From: Pseudomonas kilonensis
GTDB lineage: Bacteria; Pseudomonadota; Gammaproteobacteria; Pseudomonadales; Pseudomonadaceae
Assembly (NCBI RefSeq): GCF_001269885.1
Contig: NZ_LHVH01000034.1
Coordinates: 1 to 64,000 of the forward strand
Direction: 5' to 3'
DNA length: 64,000 bases
Shown: piece by piece, positions 8,322 to 17,265 of the stretch
Numbering within the stretch: the stretch's first letter is position 1
Layout of the letters: each line of letters opens with the position of its first letter
Position numbers and translations under genes: made by a program
The notes under the pieces: generated by a model
What the model saw: only the letters and a program-made list of their open reading frames with translations
What the model was told of the DNA's origin: nothing
Database searches by the model: none

Positions 8322-10640
8322 TTAATTCATCCAGTCCTTGACCCAATCCATCACCGATTCGGCGGGATTCGTGCCGCCACAGGCAGCACCGGGTGGCGGT
8401 TCGCTGCCGCGAATATACGGCATCTGTACAGCGCCCGGGCAATTGGCGTCGGAGCCTTGGCCGGTACGCGAATCAACCCACGCCTGGACGATGTTGTCCG
8501 GTTGCGGCATGTCCAGCGGCAACGGGTCGGCCTTGCGCATGAAACTGGTCCAGACCTGCAGCGCGCCGGTGGCACCGGTGAACGGGGTCTTGCCGTTGTC
8601 ATCACGTCCGAGCCAGACCACCGCCAGCAGGTCCTGGCTGAAGCCGGCGAACCAGCTGTCGCGCGAGTCGTTACTGGTACCGGTCTTGCCCGCCAGGGTC
8701 AGGGTCCGGGGCAGCACGTTATAGACCGAACTGCCGGTGCCTTCACGCATGACCCGCTGCATCGCGCTCTGGATCAGGTAAATGGAGGCCGGATCGAAAC
8801 GCTGCTGGATCTGGAACGGATAACGCTTGAGCGGCTCGCCATCGGCGGTCAGCACGCTGCGGATGCCGCGCATCGGCGTGTTGAAACCGCCATTGGCCAG
8901 CGTCTGGTACATGGCCGCCACTTCGATCGGCGTTAGGCCACCGGCCCCCAGCAACATCGATGGGAACGCCGGGAATTCGCGACTTACCCCCAGGCGCGCC
9001 AAGGTCTTGAGGACGTTCGGCACGCCGACTTCCAGCCCGAGGCGAGCCGTCGACAGGTTGTAGGAATGCGCCAGCCCCTGGTAGAGGAACACCGTGCCGT
9101 GGGAACGACGATCATAGTTCTGCGGTTTCCAGACCTGGCCATCGGCGCCCTTGACCGAGAAGGTCTCGTCCGACAGCCAACTGGTCAGCGTGTATTGGCT
9201 CGGCTTTTCCAGGGCGGTGAGGTACACCGCCGGCTTGATCAGCGAGCCAATCGGGCGCACCGCATCCAGGGCCCGGTTGAAACCGGCGAAACTGGCCTGG
9301 CGGCTGCCGATCATGGCCTGGACTTCGCCGGTTTCCGGGTTGGTCACCACCATGGCCGCTTCAACTTCGTCAGAGCCCTTGCGCCCGCCCAGTCGCTTGA
9401 AGGTGTCCTCGACCGAGGCTTCGGCCTTCATCTGCAGGATTGGGTCGAAGCTGGTGAAAATGCGCAGGCCTTCTTCAGTCAAGTCTTCGTCGCGGTAGTC
9501 TTCGCGCAGTTGACGCTTGACCAGGTCCATGAAGCCTGGGAAGGAACTGTCCGCCAGGCTGCCACGCTTGGTCACGCCCAACGGCATCTTTTTCGCCGCC
9601 TCGACTTGCTCGGCCGTCGCCACACCCTGTTGTTGCAGCAGGTCGAGCACCAGGTTGCGCCGTTCGAGGGCGCGCTCCGGATTACGACGCGGATTGTAGG
9701 AAGACGGCCCCTTGACCATGCCCACCAGCAACGCCACCTGATGCAGCTTGAGCTCGGACAGCGGCTGGCTGAAGAAGAACTGGCTGGCAAGGCCGAAACC
9801 GTGCACCGCCCGTTGACCGTCCTGGCCGACGAACACCTCGTTGAGGTACGCCTCCAGGATCTCCGGCTTGTCGTAGTGCAGCTCCAGCAACAGCGCCATC
9901 ATGGCTTCGGTGAGCTTGCGGGTCAGGCTGCGCTCGTTGGTCAGGTAGAAGTTCTTGACCAGCTGTTGGGTCAGGGTACTGCCGCCCTGGCGCATATGGC
10001 CCGAAGAGGTGTTGACCCAGATAGCCCGGGCAATCGACTTGGGCGAGACGCCGAAGTGATGGTAGAAGTCGCGGTCTTCGACGGCGATCAGCGTATCGAG
10101 CAGGAACGGCGGCACCTGGTCGATCTTGATCAGGATCCGGTCTTCGAGGTTCTTGGGGTACAGGCCACCAATGAGCAGCGGCTCAAGGCGCACCACCGAC
10201 AGGCTCGCGTTGTTCGCGCCGGTCAGCGCAGCCACGTAGTCACCGGAAAAACGCACCCGCACCGGTTGCGCCTGTTCCATGCCTTCATAGAACTGGAAAC
10301 CACGGGTGTTGAGGTCGATGGTATTGCCATTGACCGAGGCCGCACCCGGACCGTTGGTCACGCTTTCACGGCGATAACCCAAGGCATCGAGTTCGGTCAG
10401 GAAATCATCCTTGCTCAGCTTTTGCCCGACGAACAGCTCCAGCGGCCGGGCATAGACCTTGGCCGGAATGGTCCAGCGCTTGCCGGAGAACTTCTCCTGC
10501 ACCACGGCATCGAGATAGACCGCAAAACCGGCGAGCACGACAAGGCCCACCAGGCTGAGTTTAAGGGCCCAGCCCAGCCAGGGCCGCAGGCGGCTGGCGG
10601 GTGGTTTCTTGGGGGTACGGGGGGATCGGGTACGAGTCAT
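8322..10640 (-). CDS. mrcB: Penicillin-binding protein 1B, bifunctional transglycosylase/transpeptidase
   Basis: A 772-residue class A PBP that polymerises and cross-links peptidoglycan. It has a short cytoplasmic tail, one membrane segment (about residues 27-48) and a UB2H-like region. The GT51 domain carries the catalytic Glu in EDRDFYHHFG and the motif GGSTLTQQ. The transpeptidase carries SxxK (SLIK), SxN (SYN) and KTGT (GKTGTS) motifs in the right order. All catalytic motifs are intact. It leads the operon with the TPR lipoprotein and yqcC-like gene. Confidence 0.96.
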   Translation of the reverse strand: MTRTRSPRTPKKPPASRLRPWLGWALKLSLVGLVVLAGFAVYLDAVVQEKFSGKRWTIPAKVYARPLELFVGQKLSKDDFLTELDALGYRRESVTNGPGAASVNGNTIDLNTRGFQFYEGMEQAQPVRVRFSGDYVAALTGANNASLSVVRLEPLLIGGLYPKNLEDRILIKIDQVPPFLLDTLIAVEDRDFYHHFGVSPKSIARAIWVNTSSGHMRQGGSTLTQQLVKNFYLTNERSLTRKLTEAMMALLLELHYDKPEILEAYLNEVFVGQDGQRAVHGFGLASQFFFSQPLSELKLHQVALLVGMVKGPSSYNPRRNPERALERRNLVLDLLQQQGVATAEQVEAAKKMPLGVTKRGSLADSSFPGFMDLVKRQLREDYRDEDLTEEGLRIFTSFDPILQMKAEASVEDTFKRLGGRKGSDEVEAAMVVTNPETGEVQAMIGSRQASFAGFNRALDAVRPIGSLIKPAVYLTALEKPSQYTLTSWLSDETFSVKGADGQVWKPQNYDRRSHGTVFLYQGLAHSYNLSTARLGLEVGVPNVLKTLARLGVSREFPAFPSMLLGAGGLTPIEVAAMYQTLANGGFNTPMRGIRSVLTADGEPLKRYPFQIQQRFDPASIYLIQSAMQRVMREGTGSSVYNVLPRTLTLAGKTGTSNDSRDSWFAGFSQDLLAVVWLGRDDNGKTPFTGATGALQVWTSFMRKADPLPLDMPQPDNIVQAWVDSRTGQGSDANCPGAVQMPYIRGSEPPPGAACGGTNPAESVMDWVKDWMN

Positions 10641-10759
10641 GGCGGCGGATTATACGCACTTTGCTGCGGTTCAACATGAGCCCGCCACGTGGTTTGCGTT
10701 AGCGCGGCTTGCGGCCATAATGACGGCCTTGAATTTTTCCAGTCTATGAAGGACCGCCC

Positions 10760-12316
10760 GTGAGCCAATCCCTGATCGCTGCCCTGCAAAACCCGGCCCT
10801 CTACCCGCATCCCGTCGAAGGGTTCCAGGTCATCGAGACCCACATTTCCTGGGTATTGCTCACCGGGCCATACGCCTACAAATTCAAAAAGCCGGTCAAC
10901 TTCGGTTTCCTCGATTTCACCAGCCTCCAGGCGCGCCAGCATTTCTGCGGTGAAGAGTTGCGTCTGAACCAGCGCCTGACCCAGGACCTGTACCTGGACG
11001 TCCTGCCGATTACCGGCAGCGCCGAAGCGCCACAGCTGGGTGGCGACGGCCCGGCCATCGAATACGCCCTGAAGATGCGTCAGTTCCCGCAGAGCGAACT
11101 GCTCAGCACACTGCAAGCCAACGGCGAGCTGACCACCGCGCACATCGATGAGATGGCCGCGCAGATCGCCCAATTCCACCTCGCCACACCCAAGGTGCCC
11201 GCCGAAAACGACGCTGGCACTGCGCAAAGCGTGATGGCACCGGTGCTGCAGAACTTCGAACAGATCCGCCCGTTCCTCAACGACAAGGCCGACCTGCTGC
11301 AACTCGAAGCACTGCAAGCCTGGGCCGAGAGCAGTTTCGAACGCCTCAAGCCGCTGTTCACCCAGCGCAAGGCCGAAGGTTTCATCCGCGAATGCCACGG
11401 TGATATCCACCTGGGCAACGCCACAGTGATCGACGGCAAGGTGGTGATTTTCGATTGCATCGAGTTCAACGAACCGTTCCGTTTCACCGACGTCTACGCC
11501 GACACCGCGTTCCTGGCGATGGACCTGGAAGACCGCGGCCTCAAGTCGCTGGCGCGGCGCTTCGTCAGCCAGTACCTGGAACTGACCGGCGACTACCAGG
11601 GCCTGGAGCTGCTGAACTTCTATAAAGCCTATCGCGCCCTCGTCCGGGCAAAAGTCGCGCTGTTCAGCATGCCGGCCGAAGCCGATCCGGTGCAGCGCGC
11701 CACCACCCTGCGCCAATACCGCAACTACGCCAACCTGGCCGAAAGCTACAGCACCATTCCTTCGCCTTTCCTGGCCATCACCCACGGTGTTTCGGCCGTT
11801 GGCAAAAGCCATGTCGCGATGCGCCTGGTCGAGGCACTGGGGGCCATTCGCCTGCGTTCGGACGTGGAGCGCAAGCGCCTGTTCGGCCAGCAACAGGTCC
11901 CCAACGACCCACAGGCCGGTATCTATAGCAGCGACGCCAGCAGCGCCACCTATACCCGCCTGCATGAAATCGCCGCAGCGATCCTGCGCGCCGGATTCCC
12001 GGTGGTGATCGATGCCACCTACCTCAAGCACGATCAGCGCGACGCCGCGGAAAAAGTCGCCGAGGCCACCGGTACTCCGTTCCTGATCCTTGACTGCAAC
12101 GCGCCGCAAGCGGTCATCGAAAGCCGGCTGGCACAGCGCCAGGCCGACCAGCAAGACCCCTCCGATGCGAACCTGGCGGTCATCGCCGCACAACAGTCCA
12201 GCCGCGAAGCACTGACCCCGGCGGAAATTCTCTGCAGCAAACGGGTCCAAACCAACGAAAGCGGCACGCTCGACATCGTGGTCGCGCAGATCCGCCAGCG
12301 CCTGCCAGGCCTGTAA
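10760..12316 (+). CDS. Fused aminoglycoside-phosphotransferase-like / P-loop kinase protein
   Basis: A 518-residue two-domain protein. The N-terminal about 330 residues have the APH-type kinase fold, with a Brenner motif HGDIHLGN and a metal-binding FDCIEF motif. The C-terminal about 180 residues are a zeta-toxin/gluconate-kinase-like P-loop domain with Walker A GVSAVGKS. Such fusions are common in Proteobacteria but the substrate is unknown; resistance should not be inferred. The start is GTG at 10760 with AAGGA upstream. It is divergent from mrcB. Confidence 0.85.
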   Translation: MSQSLIAALQNPALYPHPVEGFQVIETHISWVLLTGPYAYKFKKPVNFGFLDFTSLQARQHFCGEELRLNQRLTQDLYLDVLPITGSAEAPQLGGDGPAIEYALKMRQFPQSELLSTLQANGELTTAHIDEMAAQIAQFHLATPKVPAENDAGTAQSVMAPVLQNFEQIRPFLNDKADLLQLEALQAWAESSFERLKPLFTQRKAEGFIRECHGDIHLGNATVIDGKVVIFDCIEFNEPFRFTDVYADTAFLAMDLEDRGLKSLARRFVSQYLELTGDYQGLELLNFYKAYRALVRAKVALFSMPAEADPVQRATTLRQYRNYANLAESYSTIPSPFLAITHGVSAVGKSHVAMRLVEALGAIRLRSDVERKRLFGQQQVPNDPQAGIYSSDASSATYTRLHEIAAAILRAGFPVVIDATYLKHDQRDAAEKVAEATGTPFLILDCNAPQAVIESRLAQRQADQQDPSDANLAVIAAQQSSREALTPAEILCSKRVQTNESGTLDIVVAQIRQRLPGL

Positions 12317-12323
12317 CTATTTT

Positions 12324-12355
12324 CGGCCGTGAAGCGATGCCCGGCTTCACGGCCG
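12324..12355. terminator. Hairpin after the APH-like gene
   Basis: Perfect 12-base stem CGGCCGTGAAGC (12324-12335) / GCTTCACGGCCG (12344-12355) with an 8-base loop, 8 bases after the stop codon. There is no T-run on the plus strand, so it may act as an mRNA 3'-end stabiliser or a weak terminator. Confidence 0.5.
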
Positions 12356-12404
12356 TCAAATAGTGGCACTATACTGGCGTCATAAAACCAACAGGTGATA
12401 TGAA

Positions 12405-12746
12405 ATGAGCCTCCCCAAGCTTCTCAATACCCCGCTTTATGCCTTGCTGCGCAAAGACGATATCGCCGGGTTCAACAGCGAACGCCCACAAGGCCCGATC
12501 GACATGCGCGGCGGCGACTTTCGAGGCCTTGATCTGCGAGAACTGAACGCGGACGACGTTGACTTCAGCGACGCCTACTTCCGTTCCGCCGATTTGCGTG
12601 GCATCGATTTTCGCAAGTCGTCACTGGAAGGCGCGAGCCTGGCCCATGCGCAAATATCCGGCGCCTACTTCCCGCCCGAGTTGTCTGCGGACGAGATCCT
12701 GATGTCGATGAACTTCGGCACCCGCCTGCGCTACCGCAGCCGCTGA
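12405..12746 (+). CDS. Pentapeptide-repeat protein
   Basis: A 113-residue cytoplasmic protein whose central part (about residues 34-85) follows the A(D/N)LxX pentapeptide pattern (DFRGLDLRELNADDVDFSDA, then the ADLRG and SLEGASLAHA units). It should form a short right-handed beta-helix. It is too short to resemble the Qnr/MfpA DNA-mimic proteins closely; function unknown. The start has AGGTG upstream. Confidence 0.85.
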   Translation: MSLPKLLNTPLYALLRKDDIAGFNSERPQGPIDMRGGDFRGLDLRELNADDVDFSDAYFRSADLRGIDFRKSSLEGASLAHAQISGAYFPPELSADEILMSMNFGTRLRYRSR

Positions 12747-12794
12747 CAGGTAAACCAGGTCGACCAACGCGCCGACCTGCCACCACCGAACAGA

Positions 12795-12822
12795 TCTCCA
12801 GCGCCCCCGCTTGCGCTGGAGA
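12795..12822 (+). terminator. Probable terminator after the pentapeptide-repeat gene
   Basis: Ten-base perfect stem TCTCCAGCGC (12795-12804) / GCGCTGGAGA (12813-12822), with a downstream CCTTTTCC stretch instead of a clean T-run. The rest of 12747-12966 shows nothing else clear. Confidence 0.5.
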
Positions 12823-12966
12823 ATGCAGCCTTTTCCCACCTCATCGTGCGTAATGCATTAGAAGCTTTTGCGTCGAATCCGACCAAAGAATCACGCTTTT
12901 CCTACTGACCGCTACACTGCTCAGAAGCTTGCCCACTGCACCAGTCGGCCGTCGCAAGGAGGCTCG

Positions 12967-13239
12967 ATGAATGATGAACTGCAACACCTGAAGAATCTGG
13001 GCAAGACATCAGCCCAGTGGCTGCACGCCGTGGGCATTCACAGTGCCTCGGATCTACGCCGGCTTGGCGCGGTGGACGCCTATCGCGCCGTGCGTACTCG
13101 GGGCTTCCGGGCCTCCAAGGTGTTGCTGTACGCCATCGAGGGCGCGTTGATGGATGTGCATTGGAATGACATCCCCGCCGAGCGCAAAGAAGCCCTGAAT
13201 AAACAGCTGGACGCCATTTCGACGCGCCATAAGACCTGA
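12967..13239 (+). CDS. TfoX/Sxy C-terminal-domain protein
   Basis: A 90-residue protein consisting only of a TfoX C-terminal-type helix-hairpin-helix domain (LKNLGKTSAQWLHAVGI, then LRRLGAVDAYRAVR). The N-terminal domain of full-length competence regulators is absent. The ATG at 12967 is preceded by AAGGAGG at ideal spacing. Stand-alone versions of this domain are common and of unknown role; a competence function cannot be assumed. Confidence 0.82.
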   Translation: MNDELQHLKNLGKTSAQWLHAVGIHSASDLRRLGAVDAYRAVRTRGFRASKVLLYAIEGALMDVHWNDIPAERKEALNKQLDAISTRHKT

Positions 13240-13304
13240 CGCCCCTTTCGTTTCCAGCGCGAACCCTGGCCGCGAGGTTATTTCGGCGAATCGCAAAACA
13301 ATGT

Positions 13305-13332
13305 TTGACATGGTAATGAGAATCGCTATGAT
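13305..13332 (+). promoter_or_regulatory. Promoter of prrF with overlapping Fur box
   Basis: TTGACA (13305-13310), 16-base spacer, TATGAT (13327-13332). A Fur box GGTAATGAGAATCGCTATG (13312-13330) matches 14 of 19 positions of the consensus and covers the spacer and -10 box. Iron-loaded Fur should therefore block transcription. Confidence 0.85.
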
Positions 13333-13339
13333 TACCACA

Positions 13340-13450
13340 TCCAGTCGCGAGACTGGTCGATATTTGAACAGCCCTTGGTTCGGACTCTCAGATATCTCCT
13401 CATCAGGCTAATCACGGTTATTTGACCCGGCTTTTGCCGGGTCTTTTTTT
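13340..13450 (+). ncRNA. prrF: PrrF, iron-responsive small RNA
   Basis: About 110 bases. It opens with a perfect hairpin CCAGTC-GCGA-GACTGG (13341-13356). The middle carries the remembered PrrF pairing core, TCTCCTCATCAGGCTAATC followed by ACGG (about 13395-13417). It ends in a terminator, GACCCGGC-TTTT-GCCGGGTC (13424-13443) plus seven T. PrrF, with Hfq, represses mRNAs of iron-rich proteins (such as sodB, TCA-cycle enzymes and antR) when iron is scarce. Only one copy is seen, unlike the tandem pair of P. aeruginosa. It lies next to the heme-uptake genes, as in that species. The exact 5' end is inferred from the -10 box. Confidence 0.9.
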
Positions 13451-13460
13451 GCCTGCAATA

Positions 13461-14315
13461 TCACTTACCGACGTGTTCGCGCATCTGCGCACAATAATCC
13501 TGGGCCGGCATGGCCGGCGTGTACCACACGTAATCCGCCATGGCCGACGTCACCTCACTGCCCTCCTCGGCCAGCATCAGGACGATAGGCGCCTCGCTGG
13601 CACCGAGATCCAATGCATGCAGCGGCACACCAACATCCTTTCGCGCATGCCAGGCACCGGCGAACAACAGTGCCGGTGTCGGCGCTTGCAACAGGCGCTC
13701 GGCCATGCGCCGGTCACGCTGTTGCTGCACGGCCAGCATCGCCGGCATTTGCGACTCTGGCAGCAAACCGCAGTGGGATTCACGGATTTGCCCCAACAAC
13801 GCGTCCTTCACCGTGGCTGCATTGGAGCGAGTGCCCATCAAGTTGGGAGCTTGTCGATAGAAACGTTGGATCTCGGCGGCGTCCAGATTGGCGGCCAGCA
13901 ACGGATAGCGCTGCGCCAGGGCAAACTCGACGACGGGGCCATACAGGCTCCAATCCCAGCCGGGCGACCAGTCCAGCGCGTCGGGCAGGTCCTTCGGCAA
14001 GGCGGGTAGCTGGCGGACTGAATCAACGCGTGGCTGCTGGGCGGGGGTGAGCATTTCCAGCAACAGGCTGCCCTGGGCCCGCTGCCCGGCCAGGGCCTGG
14101 AGCAGCCATACCTGCAGTGCGTGGTGATCGCGATTGTCGTGCCGCTCTCCCACCACCACCCGAGGCGCCGCAGCCAAGCGCTCGACCAAGGCCTGGGGCG
14201 TCACGGCCTGGCCAGTGTGCAAATCACGGATTCGTCCGCCGAGTGGGGGCGGTGCGATGCTCTGACACGCCGTCAGTACACTCAATGCCAGAATCAGGAG
14301 CAGGCGCACGTCCAT
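13461..14315 (-). CDS. ChaN-family lipoprotein of the heme-uptake operon (PhuW-like)
   Basis: A 284-residue lipoprotein with signal peptide and lipobox VLTAC (Cys17), followed by a ChaN domain (motif VVVGERHDNRDHHALQ, and DAEIQRFYRQAP). ChaN of Campylobacter binds two cofacial hemes and is linked to iron uptake. The start is set at 14315 because it begins the signal peptide and has GGAGG just upstream; an in-frame ATG at 14342 would overlap hmuV. It lies 16 bases after hmuV and matches the position of P. aeruginosa phuW. It is convergent with prrF. Confidence 0.85.
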   Translation of the reverse strand: MDVRLLLILALSVLTACQSIAPPPLGGRIRDLHTGQAVTPQALVERLAAAPRVVVGERHDNRDHHALQVWLLQALAGQRAQGSLLLEMLTPAQQPRVDSVRQLPALPKDLPDALDWSPGWDWSLYGPVVEFALAQRYPLLAANLDAAEIQRFYRQAPNLMGTRSNAATVKDALLGQIRESHCGLLPESQMPAMLAVQQQRDRRMAERLLQAPTPALLFAGAWHARKDVGVPLHALDLGASEAPIVLMLAEEGSEVTSAMADYVWYTPAMPAQDYCAQMREHVGK

Positions 14316-14331
14316 ATCCTCCAGGGCGCCC

Positions 14332-15099
14332 TCAGCGGGCAATGATCAATGGATGCCCGCGCTCCGGATGGTCTTGCACCAGCACGTCCAAACCAAACAC
14401 CGCCTTGAGCGGTTCCGGGCGCAGCACGTGCCGGGGCGTGTCCAGGGCCACCGGCCGACCGGAGGCGAGCAGCAACAGGCGATCACAGTAACGCGCCGCC
14501 AGGTTCAGGTCATGCAGGATCACCAGCACGGCAGCGCCGCGACTGGCGAATTCACGCACCGCCTGGAGGATGGTGTGCTGGTGCAGCGGATCGAGCATCG
14601 AGGTCGGCTCGTCCAGCAACAGGGTTTGCCCCGCTTCACCCGGCCACAATTGCGCCAACACTCGCGCCAGATGCACCCGCTGGCGTTCGCCGCCGGACAA
14701 CGCCAGGTAACTGCGACCGTGCAGATGCGCGGCGTCAGCCGCTTGCAGCGCCGCGGCAACGATTTGCTCGTCGCGCACTCGACCACTCTGGTGTGGCAGG
14801 CGCCCCATGCCGACGACTTCCTCGACACGGAAGGCAAAATCCAGGGTCGAGGACTGCGGCAAGACCGCCAGGCGCCGGGCGCGCTCGGCACCCTGCCACT
14901 GAGCCAGTGGCCGGTCATCGAGCCAGACCTGCCCCTGGGCCGGGCGCAACTCGCCGCACAGCCCCGCCAAAAGGGTACTTTTGCCCGCACCGTTGGGCCC
15001 GAGCACGCCGAGCACTTCGCCAGGGTTGAGCTCGAGATCGACGTCCGCCAGTACCGTCTTGCGGCCGCGGTGAATGTGCAGGTTCTGCGCTCGCAGCAT
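14332..15099 (-). CDS. hmuV: Hemin ABC transporter ATP-binding protein
   Basis: A 255-residue ABC ATPase (PhuV/HmuV). Walker A is GPNGAGKST (residues 34-42), the signature is LSGGERQRVHLARVL and Walker B is LLLDEPTSMLD. The switch histidine lies in VILHDLNLAA. It powers heme import across the inner membrane together with HmuU. The start ATG overlaps the hmuU stop by one base. Confidence 0.93.
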   Translation of the reverse strand: MLRAQNLHIHRGRKTVLADVDLELNPGEVLGVLGPNGAGKSTLLAGLCGELRPAQGQVWLDDRPLAQWQGAERARRLAVLPQSSTLDFAFRVEEVVGMGRLPHQSGRVRDEQIVAAALQAADAAHLHGRSYLALSGGERQRVHLARVLAQLWPGEAGQTLLLDEPTSMLDPLHQHTILQAVREFASRGAAVLVILHDLNLAARYCDRLLLLASGRPVALDTPRHVLRPEPLKAVFGLDVLVQDHPERGHPLIIAR

Positions 15100-16136
15100 C
15101 AGGCGCGCCCTCGCACCAATAGATAAAGGAAGAACGGCGCGCCGATGAAGGCCGTGACAATGCCGATCGGCAATTCCGCAGGGGCCAGTGCCAGGCGCGC
15201 CACCAGATCGGCGAACAACAGCAGGCTTGCACCCGCCAACACAGAAGCGGGAAGCAACACACGATGGTCGGGGCCGGCCACCAGCCGCACCAGATGCGGC
15301 ACCACCAGCCCGACGAAGCCGATCATGCCCGCCGCCGCCACCGCCGCGCCAACCCCCAAGGCGGTACAAAACACCAGCTCACGCTTGAGGCTTTCGACGT
15401 TAACGCCCAGGTGGGCAGCCTCGGATTCCCCCAGCAACAGCGCATTGAGTGCCCTGGCCCGGCGTGGCAGCCAGAGCGCCACGCCGGCACTGACCAGCAA
15501 CAGCGGCCACAAGCGCGCATAGCTGGCGCCGTTGAGACTGCCCAGGTTCCAGAAGGTCAGGGTGCGCAGGGTCGCGTCATCCGCCAGGTAGGTGAACAGG
15601 CCGACGGCCGAACCGGACAGTGCGGTCAGGGCAATACCGGCCAGGAGCATGGTCGCGACATGGGTCTGGCCGTTGCGTCGTCCAAGACGATAGACCAGCG
15701 CCGTAACACCGAGCCCGCCCAGGAATGCACACAACGACAACACGTAGGGGCCAATGGATTCGGGCAACCCACCCAGCGCCGAGCCACCAACAATGGCAAA
15801 CGCGGCGCCCAGTGCCGCACCGCCGGACACGCCCACCAGCCCCGGGTCCGCCAGTGGGTTGCGAAACAGTCCCTGCATCGCCACACCGGACAACGCCAAT
15901 ACCCCGCCCACCGCCAACCCCAGCAAGGTACGCGGCAAACGGATCTGGCCGAGGATCAGTTCGGCCTGCTCCAGACCATCGGCGGCCACCGGTAGACCTA
16001 ACAGACGCAAAGCGGCGTGCAAGGTGTCGAGCAGCGGCAGGCTCACCGGCCCCAGGGCCAGGGATAGCCAGGTCGCCAGCAGGCACAGCAGGCACAGGCC
16101 AATGAACAAGGTGCGAGGCTTGACCAACGAGGTCAT
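15099..16136 (-). CDS. hmuU: Hemin ABC transporter permease, FecCD family
   Basis: A 345-residue polytopic membrane protein with the FecCD/BtuC permease pattern, including GVAMQGLFRNPLADPGLVGVS and PHLVRLVAGPDHRVLLP (the coupling-helix region). About nine or ten membrane segments are visible, and the N-terminus starts with a cleavage-free anchor. The start overlaps the hmuT stop by four bases (ATGA). Confidence 0.93.
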   Translation of the reverse strand: MTSLVKPRTLFIGLCLLCLLATWLSLALGPVSLPLLDTLHAALRLLGLPVAADGLEQAELILGQIRLPRTLLGLAVGGVLALSGVAMQGLFRNPLADPGLVGVSGGAALGAAFAIVGGSALGGLPESIGPYVLSLCAFLGGLGVTALVYRLGRRNGQTHVATMLLAGIALTALSGSAVGLFTYLADDATLRTLTFWNLGSLNGASYARLWPLLLVSAGVALWLPRRARALNALLLGESEAAHLGVNVESLKRELVFCTALGVGAAVAAAGMIGFVGLVVPHLVRLVAGPDHRVLLPASVLAGASLLLFADLVARLALAPAELPIGIVTAFIGAPFFLYLLVRGRA

Positions 16137-17011
16137 GGCGCCGTGGCCGACGCAGCCGGATAGAAACCCGCCGTCAGTGTCGCCAGGCTTTGTGGCAACC
16201 GCGGGCCCAACCCGCCCACCAGCAGCGTCGGATCGAGCTCCATGACACGTCCATCCCTGGCGGCCCGGGTCGAGGAAAGAATCGGATTTTCCCGGAACAG
16301 TGCGGCACGCGCTTCCTCACCGCTCAGGGCACGGTCGGCAAAGACCAGTACTTCGGGATTCACGCTGGCCAGGCTTTCCACGGAAAAAGATTTATAGCCG
16401 CTGTGGGTCGCCAGGTTGTGACCGCCGGCCTGCTGTAACAGCCAATCAGCAGAAGTGCCCTTGCCTGCGACCAGTGGCTTGCCGCCGGAACTGCCCACCA
16501 ACAGCAATACACCGGGGGCCTTTTGTTTGCGCTGGGCCTCTGTCACCCGGGCCTGTTGCTGGGTGAGTTGTTTTTGATAACGGTCGAACAACCGCGCCGC
16601 CTCGGCCTCGGCCCCCAGCAACTGTCCCAGGTGCCGCAGATTGCCCTGCAAGGCCGGCAGGTCTGGTGTGGCCGAGAACAATTCGACCTGCACACCGGCG
16701 CTGCGAATTTGCGCCAGCACGGGCGGTGGCCCCATTTCCTCGGTGCCGACCAGGATCTGCGGACGCAGGCTCAGCACGCCCTCCGCCGATAGCTGTCGCT
16801 GATAACCGATACTGGGCAAGGCCCGCAAGGATTCAGGCTGTTGGCTGGTGGAGTCCACGCCTACCAGCTTCGACTCGCCCCCCAGCGCACTGACCCACTC
16901 CGACACGGCGCCACCGGCGCTGACCCAGCGTTGCGGCAACTCAGCAGCGCTGGCCCCCTGGTTGAGCAACAGTGCGACACAGAGCGCAACAACGCGGATG
17001 TTCAGGCGCAT
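16133..17011 (-). CDS. hmuT: Hemin ABC transporter periplasmic substrate-binding protein
   Basis: A 292-residue class III binding protein (PhuT/HmuT). Signal peptide residues 1-22 (ending GASA), then two lobes joined by a long helix (about residues 150-175, rich in Gln/Arg/Lys). It captures heme in the periplasm for HmuUV. First gene of hmuT-hmuU-hmuV-chaN-like; a Fur box lies 80-100 bases upstream. No outer-membrane receptor (hmuR/phuR) or HmuS/PhuS gene is linked on this side. Confidence 0.92.
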   Translation of the reverse strand: MRLNIRVVALCVALLLNQGASAAELPQRWVSAGGAVSEWVSALGGESKLVGVDSTSQQPESLRALPSIGYQRQLSAEGVLSLRPQILVGTEEMGPPPVLAQIRSAGVQVELFSATPDLPALQGNLRHLGQLLGAEAEAARLFDRYQKQLTQQQARVTEAQRKQKAPGVLLLVGSSGGKPLVAGKGTSADWLLQQAGGHNLATHSGYKSFSVESLASVNPEVLVFADRALSGEEARAALFRENPILSSTRAARDGRVMELDPTLLVGGLGPRLPQSLATLTAGFYPAASATAP

Positions 17012-17092
17012 CGGGCAGCTTCCTCAAAGAAGTTTTTCACAGGACCGGTCCCGGCCAAGTATCCTCAGCCACCTGCGAAGGAGGCGCCATTT

Positions 17093-17111
17093 GATAATTG
17101 TTTTCATTTGA
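17093..17111 (-). promoter_or_regulatory. Fur box upstream of hmuT
   Basis: On the minus strand TCAAATGAAAACAATTATC matches about 13 of 18 aligned consensus positions of the Fur box (GATAATGATAATCATTATC). It lies 82 bases before the hmuT start, so iron repression of the heme transporter is expected. Confidence 0.75.
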
Positions 17112-17144
17112 CCGTCAAGCATAGACATCTGTGGCATGAACCTC

Positions 17145-17233
17145 TGTGGGAGCGAGCCTGCTCGCGATAGCGGTGTGTCAGTCACATTAAGGCTGGCTGA
17201 TCCACCGCTATCGCGAGCAGGCTCGCTCCCACA
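17145..17233. repeat. REP doublet (REPIN)
   Basis: Two inverted copies of a REP unit (TGTGGGAGCGAGCCTGCTCG and on to GCGGTG) with a perfect 31-base outer palindrome. Unlike most copies in the window it lies between divergent genes (hmuT and the Rieske gene), 32 bases before the Rieske start codon. Confidence 0.9.
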
Positions 17234-17265
17234 GGGGACTTTTCAACACAAATATTGAGACACCC

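Noticed and set aside
10637..12250. 537-codon open frame antisense to the APH-like gene
   Set aside because: Codon-bias shadow; the plus strand has the kinase motifs.
10760..12316. Aminoglycoside resistance gene
   Set aside because: Only the fold of the N-terminal domain is APH-like; the kinase fusion and housekeeping context argue against a resistance role.
12967..13239. Natural competence regulator
   Set aside because: Only the TfoX C-terminal helical domain is present; the regulatory N-terminal domain is missing.
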